Below are positions 59,888 to 64,000 of a stretch of DNA of 64,000 bases, one piece after another. Source of the DNA: Streptomyces cellostaticus (GTDB lineage: Bacteria; Actinomycetota; Actinomycetes; Streptomycetales; Streptomycetaceae); assembly GCF_001513965.1 (NCBI RefSeq), contig NZ_KQ948022.1, positions 302,908-366,907 on the forward strand, in the 5' to 3' direction. Every line of letters starts with the position of its first letter. The first letter of the stretch is position 1. Position numbers and translations under genes: made by a program. The notes under the pieces were generated by a model. It saw only the letters and a list, made by a program, of their open reading frames with translations. It did no database searches and was not told the DNA's origin.

Positions 59888-60850
59888 GTGCCGAACCGCA
59901 CTTCCCCTCTGACTCCCACGCGCCCGGCCGCCGTAGGCCCGCGCCCTTCACACACCGGTGTCCTCAGCGGCCCCGCGCCCATCCTCGCCTCGGCCGTGCT
60001 CTGGGGTACGACCGGGACCGCCAGTTCTCTCGCGCCGGCCGGTGCACCGGCGGCGGCCATCGGCTGCGCCGGACTCACCGTCGGCGGCATCCTGCTGTTC
60101 CTCACCGCTCGCGGCGCCCGCTCACTGCCCGGCGCCTGCACCCGTCCCGAGCGGTGGCTGCTCATCCTGGGGGCGCCGGCGGTGGCCGGATATCCGGTCA
60201 CCTTCTACCCGGCCGTGGCGCGCACCGGCGTGGCGGTGGCCACCGTGATCGCGCTGGGCAGCGCGCCCGTCTTCGCCGGACTGCTGTCCTGGATCACGGG
60301 ACAGTCCCGGCCAACCGCACGCTGGACCTGTGCCACCGCAGCCGCCGTGCTGGGCTGCACGCTCCTGGTGCTGGGGCCCGGGCTCAGCGGACATGCCACG
60401 CCGATGGACCTGACGGGCGTGATGCTGGCCGCGTGCGCCGGACTGTCGTACGCCGCCTACTCACTGATCGGCGGCAGGCTCATCACACGCGGGCACCCCT
60501 CGGACGCCGTGATGGGTGTGCTGTTCGGTGCGGCCGGGCTGCTCGTCCTGCCGTTCGTGCTGTTCGCCGGCACGCACTGGCTCGCCACCGTCCGCGGCGG
60601 AGCGGTCGCGGTGTACCTCGCCCTGTTCACCGTCTACCTGGCCTACCGGCTGTTCGGGTACGGACTGCGCCGCACGCCCGCCTCGGCGGCTACGTCGCTC
60701 ACGCTGGCCGAGCCGGCCGTCGCCGCGGTCCTGGGCGTCAGCGTCCTCGGTGAACGCCTGCCGACAGCCTCCTGGTGCGGGCTGGCCGTTCTCGCGCTGG
60801 GCCTGGTCCTCCTGACCGTCCCGCTGAGGGCCGGCGGTCGGGGTCGATAG
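59888..60850 (+). CDS. EamA/DMT-superfamily transporter
   Basis: A 320-residue membrane protein with about ten helices in two EamA repeats. Visible segments are ILASAVLWGTTGTASSLAP, LLILGAPAVAGYPVTFYPAV, VIALGSAPVFAGLLSWITG, LTGVMLAACAGLSYAAYSLI and LAEPAVAAVLGVSVLGERL. Such transporters export amino acids or other metabolites. GTG 59888 follows GGAAG; an earlier in-frame ATG at 59828 adds an unrelated arginine-rich stretch. The gene may be controlled by the short ORF and hairpin upstream. Confidence 0.88.
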   Translation: MPNRTSPLTPTRPAAVGPRPSHTGVLSGPAPILASAVLWGTTGTASSLAPAGAPAAAIGCAGLTVGGILLFLTARGARSLPGACTRPERWLLILGAPAVAGYPVTFYPAVARTGVAVATVIALGSAPVFAGLLSWITGQSRPTARWTCATAAAVLGCTLLVLGPGLSGHATPMDLTGVMLAACAGLSYAAYSLIGGRLITRGHPSDAVMGVLFGAAGLLVLPFVLFAGTHWLATVRGGAVAVYLALFTVYLAYRLFGYGLRRTPASAATSLTLAEPAVAAVLGVSVLGERLPTASWCGLAVLALGLVLLTVPLRAGGRGR

Positions 60851-60854
60851 CTGC

Positions 60855-61095
60855 TGCACTTGCACAAGTTGCCCGTCGGCCTTGGTCAACGCCGACAAGG
60901 GGGCGGGTGCCGACGGGCAGCGGCTCGACCTCGGTGCGCAGATCGCCGAGTCGATCAGTACGTCGAGGGCGGGAGAGGGCAAGAACGACGGGGAGCTGAT
61001 GGACGAGAAGCAGGCGAAGGAGTGCCTCGGGCAGGGCAGAGTCTTCGGTGCGCTCGTCGTGCCCGCCGATTTCGCGGTGCGCCTCCTGCCGGGGC
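60855..61095 (+). pseudogene. Remnant of a YhgE/Pip-type membrane protein gene
   Basis: Two adjacent frames give HKLPVGL and then LVNADKGAGADGQRLDLGAQI, with DEKQAKECLGQGRVFGALVV and PADFAV after it. This is the extracellular N-terminal motif of YhgE/Pip or ABC-2-like proteins (typically LPVAVVNADKGA). The frame shifts near 60881, no N-terminal membrane helix remains and the C-terminal membrane part is gone. What follows to 61163 is antisense to the next gene's end. Confidence 0.6.
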
Positions 61096-61179
61096 CTGGC
61101 GGCGAGCGTGCGCCGCGAGACCGTATCCGACACGCCTTCGAGCAGGTCGAGTCGCAGGCGCACAGGGCGGGCGCCCTGG

Positions 61180-62280
61180 TCAGATGGTGCCGGGGTCGCT
61201 TTGGGCGGGTGGTCGCCAGCCGCCGGTCACCTCTTTGGTCGGCTTGTGCGGGAAGCGGCGTTCGGCGTATCGCTGAGCGTCGGAGCCCGGAATCACATAG
61301 AGCGTCTCGGCCTTGTCCTGCAGGGGGCGCAGCACGGTGTCCATGAACTGCTTGCGGTCGTCCAGATAGGGTCCGAGTACGTCCTCCCCGCCGGGGCAGA
61401 CGGCCACGCAATAGCCGGACTTGTAGCTCGGCTTGAAGGACAGGCTCTGCCACATCGATGCGTTCTCAGGGTCGGTGACCCGGGAACGGAAGTCGGATGC
61501 GTCCTCGCTGTCGGCCACGGTCTGCACCCATTCGGTGAACCCGCTCATGAACTCCCGGTAGTTGTGGGTGACACAGGCGAAGAAGTCGAAGTCACCGTTC
61601 TTCTTGATGGCACCGATCGGGCAGGCCGCGACGCACAACTTGCAGTCGATGCACGGGTTGTAGTCCAGCGCCTGTCCGTGCTCGCTCACCTCGGCGTCCA
61701 CCAGCACCGTGGCCAGCAGGACGAAGTTGCCGAACCTGGGGTGGATGACGTTGCGGTGCAGGCCCATCACGCCGAGGCCTGCGGCCACCGCGACCGTTTT
61801 GTGTGACACGACCCAGATCCGCCCGGGGAAGCGCTCCATCTCCTGCGGGAAACCGGCCGACGGGTTGAGTGCACGGTGACCGGCGTCCTGCAGGGCCTGG
61901 ACAACGGTGCGGGCGGCGTGGTTGACCTGCTCGTCGGTCTGGTGGAACTCCTGGTTGGCCACACTGCGGGCGGGGGAGCGGTAGTTGTCGCGGTTCATCC
62001 GGACCACCAGCGAGACGAGGGTGCGCGTTCCGGGCAGGGCTGCCAGCGCGTGCTCCCGTTCCCCGGCGAGGTCGGCGTGGTCCAGGCTCACCGCGGCCGC
62101 GTCGTCGGCTCCCGCGGCGAGGCACAGCTCACGCAGCCAGCCCGCGTCGATCACCGGCGAGGGGCGCACGGCCTCACCGGTTTCGCGCCGGGCCAGCACC
62201 GCCTGCACCGACGGGTGGGCGGCGAGCTTGGCCGGCAACCTCGGCGATTCTGTTCGCTCCGTGGTGTGTTGCTCGTTCAT
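61180..62280 (-). CDS. Iron-sulfur protein related to epoxyqueuosine reductase / reductive dehalogenase
   Basis: A 366-residue protein. A QueG-like N-terminal region is followed by a [4Fe-4S] motif CIDCKLCVAACPIGAI near residues 210-225 and a second cysteine cluster YCVAVCPGGEDVLG near 288-301. LVSLVVRMNRDNYRSPARS and VAVAAGLGVMGLHRNVIHP match the cobalamin-binding-type fold region of this superfamily. True QueG enzymes have about 380 residues and a C-terminal HEAT segment that is not apparent here. The substrate is unknown. It has no operon partners. Confidence 0.8.
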   Translation of the reverse strand: MNEQHTTERTESPRLPAKLAAHPSVQAVLARRETGEAVRPSPVIDAGWLRELCLAAGADDAAAVSLDHADLAGEREHALAALPGTRTLVSLVVRMNRDNYRSPARSVANQEFHQTDEQVNHAARTVVQALQDAGHRALNPSAGFPQEMERFPGRIWVVSHKTVAVAAGLGVMGLHRNVIHPRFGNFVLLATVLVDAEVSEHGQALDYNPCIDCKLCVAACPIGAIKKNGDFDFFACVTHNYREFMSGFTEWVQTVADSEDASDFRSRVTDPENASMWQSLSFKPSYKSGYCVAVCPGGEDVLGPYLDDRKQFMDTVLRPLQDKAETLYVIPGSDAQRYAERRFPHKPTKEVTGGWRPPAQSDPGTI

Positions 62281-62349
62281 CCCCGCACACTCCTCGTGAG
62301 TTGGATTTTCAAACTCACTATGCCGGTTGATCGCTCACACAGGCAAGGT

Positions 62350-62570
62350 CGTCACTGGTGCGCCTGTCGGGCTGCTCCATGGGCGGCTTCGTGGCGCAGC
62401 GCTTCACCCTGATTCGTCCGGATCTGGTCCGGCACTCGGTCCTGGTCGGGACGGGCACAGGCGGCGGCGAAGGCGCCGTGGCGCCCAAGCGCGACAACTT
62501 GCCCCGGATGGCCGCCCCGGAGGGCTCAGCGGAGGGCTTCCAGGCCCTGTTCTCCACTGGGTGGCGCGGC
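62350..62570 (+). pseudogene. Fragment of an alpha/beta-hydrolase gene
   Basis: The frame contains the nucleophile elbow LSGCSMGGFVAQRFTLIRPD and LVRHSVLVGTGTGGGEG, typical of the middle of alpha/beta-hydrolases (GxSxGG). Only about 70 residues are present. There is no N-terminal oxyanion region, and no aspartate or histidine of the triad before the sequence runs into the convergent gene at 62573. It is a truncated remnant. Confidence 0.6.
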
Positions 62571-62572
62571 GG

Positions 62573-63301
62573 TCAGCCGATCGCCTTCACCATCTCGGAG
62601 CGGATCCGGAGCGTGGTCCTGGCGGCGGCCTTCAGGTCGGAGTCCATCGCGGCGTTGAGGGTCATCTGCGCCACCCGGGCCCACGTGTTGCCGTCCGCCC
62701 AGGCGCAGACCGGGTAGGTGACCCTCTTCCCGTCGCGCCAGGTCCGGGTCAGCACTTCGCAGGCGACCGTGGTGCCCGAGCCGGACAGGGTGACGTCCTT
62801 GGGCGGTACGAGCAGTGTCACGTGGCTGGTGGTCCTGTCGTGGTTCTCCAGCACGCGGGCGCGCACCTTGCCGGTGTGCTTGAAGCGGCCGTACATGCCC
62901 GTGACCACCAGTGCGCCCCGGTCGCCGGCGGTCGGGACGTACTCCCCGACGACGCCGTGGGCGGCCTTGGCGTCCCAGCTGCGCGCCCAGTTCTTCTCCA
63001 GCGTCCGCCCCAGTGTCGCGGAGGAGTCCTTGGCCAGCTTGTAGTGGCCGTCGATCAGCGTGTGGGGCAGGGTCAGGGTGAAGCGGGCTCGGGGGAACCC
63101 GCCCTTCAGCTCGTTCCCGATCAGTGCCAGGGTCGTCAGAACCGCGACGATCACGACGAAGATCCCGCCGATGACCGCGAGCATGAGGCCGACCCCGCTC
63201 TTCTTCGGGGGCGGCGGAATGACGGGCGGTGCACCCCAGGCATACCCCTGCTGGGTCTGCGCTGCCGACGGTGGCGTGGACACGCCAGTACGGTACTGCA
63301 C
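62573..63301 (-). CDS. Single-pass membrane protein of unknown function
   Basis: A 242-residue protein. The first 33 residues are rich in proline and glutamine (WGAPPVIPPPPKKSG). One membrane helix follows (VGLMLAVIGGIFVVIVAVLTTLALIG, in two halves) and about 180 extracellular residues (LPHTLIDGHYKLAKDSS; VTGMYGRFKHTGKVRARV; TRTWRDGKRVTYPVCAWAD). It has two cysteines that could pair outside the cell. Proteins of this layout are common in streptomycetes and uncharacterised. The start could also be a GTG six codons later (VSTPPSAAQ). Confidence 0.75.
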   Translation of the reverse strand: MQYRTGVSTPPSAAQTQQGYAWGAPPVIPPPPKKSGVGLMLAVIGGIFVVIVAVLTTLALIGNELKGGFPRARFTLTLPHTLIDGHYKLAKDSSATLGRTLEKNWARSWDAKAAHGVVGEYVPTAGDRGALVVTGMYGRFKHTGKVRARVLENHDRTTSHVTLLVPPKDVTLSGSGTTVACEVLTRTWRDGKRVTYPVCAWADGNTWARVAQMTLNAAMDSDLKAAARTTLRIRSEMVKAIG

Positions 63302-63690
63302 GCGGTCGAGCTCTCAGCGCTCGGCCGCCCTGCTCGATCACCGTCCGCGCCCGGCGGGAGCAGGCGTTGCACGGTAGTTCGCCGCGCTGCCCGCGTTCGA
63401 GGCCTGCCGGGCCGTATCGCCGATGCGGCGAGATCGATCCGTGCGCCTTAGCCGGGGCCGGGAAGCCCCCTGTCGTCGCGCGGAGCAGAACGCCGGTGCC
63501 GTGTGCGCTCGTTGAAGCCGGTGGACGCCGTGCGACGTGCAGCGGCTGCGTCACCGGCGGTGGGCGCCGGTACGAGCGGGCCGTCGGCCGACCGGATGCA
63601 AGGCCCGTGCGTGCCGTTGCGCGGTCCCGGGCCCGGCCGCCGACCAGGCGGAACCAGGACCCCGGCCGGGACTTCCCGCTCCGGTCGCCG
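63302..63690. other. Gap with no identified feature
   Basis: I see no convincing gene, hairpin or promoter in this 389-bp stretch. The open frames across it have no recognisable family and lack ribosome sites. Confidence 0.4.
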
Positions 63691-64000
63691 TCACGGCCGT
63701 TCAGGAGAGCCGATCTCGTGGAGGATCCCGAAGGCCCGCAGCAGGGGTGCCGGGCCGGTGTCCGAGATGCCGGACGCCCGGCGCGCCCGGCGCGTCCGCA
63801 GCACCGCGCGCACCGCGGAAAGGGCCGCGCACGCGATCACGGCCGCCTTGAGGTCGGCGTCGGGCGTGTCCGGAGGCAGCCTGCGCTGAACCAGGACGGT
63901 GAGCCGCTCCTCGAAGTCGGAGAAGGCCTGGACGAGGCGGGCCGTGATGACGTTCTCGATGTCCTCGAGCGGGTGGCTGAGAGCGGTCAGGGTGGAGGCC
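63691..64000 (-). CDS. C-terminal part of a TetR-family regulator (cut by the window edge)
   Basis: Reading the minus strand from the edge gives LTALSHPLEDIENVITARLV, QAFSDFEERLTVLVQRRL, and then AAVIACAALSAVRAVLR, ending in GIL-HEIGSPERP and a TGA at 63693-63691. The helical pattern and the LKAAVIACAALSAVRAVL segment resemble the C-terminal domain of TetR regulators (MftR-like). The DNA-binding N-terminus lies outside the window. Confidence 0.6.
   Translation of the reverse strand, partial: ASTLTALSHPLEDIENVITARLVQAFSDFEERLTVLVQRRLPPDTPDADLKAAVIACAALSAVRAVLRTRRARRASGISDTGPAPLLRAFGILHEIGSPERP

Noticed and set aside
1..64000. CRISPR arrays, tRNA or rRNA genes, complete insertion sequences
   Set aside because: No regularly spaced repeats, no recognisable tRNA or rRNA sequence and no transposase motifs were found on reading either strand.

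Overview
The window reads as chromosomal DNA of a Streptomyces or close actinobacterial relative. The G+C content is very high, third codon positions are nearly all G or C, GTG starts and 4-base ATGA/GTGA stop-start overlaps are common, a mycothiol-dependent formaldehyde dehydrogenase is present, and typical streptomycete families appear (SpoIIE-type phosphatases, an ECF41 sigma factor, a lasso peptide cluster). I found no tRNA, rRNA, CRISPR array or intact insertion sequence.

Positions 1-2465 hold the end of an unidentified gene, a methyltransferase and a FAD-dependent oxidoreductase. Positions 2725-27785 are one large catabolic island that takes choline to glycine and serine. BetA and BetB oxidise choline to glycine betaine. 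A Rieske oxygenase with its own ferredoxin and ferredoxin reductase removes the first methyl as formaldehyde, which MscR and a metallo-beta-lactamase-fold hydrolase detoxify through mycothiol. A GcvT-fused dimethylglycine dehydrogenase and the sarcosine oxidase subunits remove the other methyls to tetrahydrofolate. GlyA, FolD, PurU and a MetF-like protein handle glycine and the one-carbon units, and a ProVWX-type ABC transporter imports the substrate. An IclR regulator sits in the middle. Six promoters of the island carry the same arrangement: two 17-bp boxes, related to GTTGCG-N5-CGCAAC, whose starts are exactly 19 bp apart and which lie directly downstream of the -10 box. This looks like a single IclR regulon.

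Positions 27799-32369 (minus strand) are a complete lasso peptide cluster (precursor, cyclase, split B1/B2, ABC exporter). The 36-residue precursor is too short for usual gene finders; its predicted core LLARHGNDRVIFSKN places it in the citrulassin family. Positions 33032-36487 are an ECF41 sigma factor module with an epimerase, an FMN reductase and an SDR, organised around two divergent ECF41-type promoters. Positions 36595-39602 contain a secreted protease and a decayed molybdenum hydroxylase/PucR locus with a deletion scar and a frameshift.

From 39644 come a tyrosinase-like copper protein and a two-gene Trypco1 plus trypsin-STAND-propeller unit (41085-45936) of the kind predicted to act in prokaryotic conflict or immunity. 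Next are a SpoIIE phosphatase, a divergent TetR/SRPBCC pair with two clear palindromic operators, and a sugar ABC transporter. Two large phosphatase/ATPase sensor proteins follow, one of them translationally coupled to a second sugar-binding lipoprotein. The last 5 kb mixes intact genes (EamA transporter behind a possible leaderless 14-codon ORF, a QueG-like iron-sulfur protein, a membrane protein, a TetR fragment at the edge) with three gene remnants.
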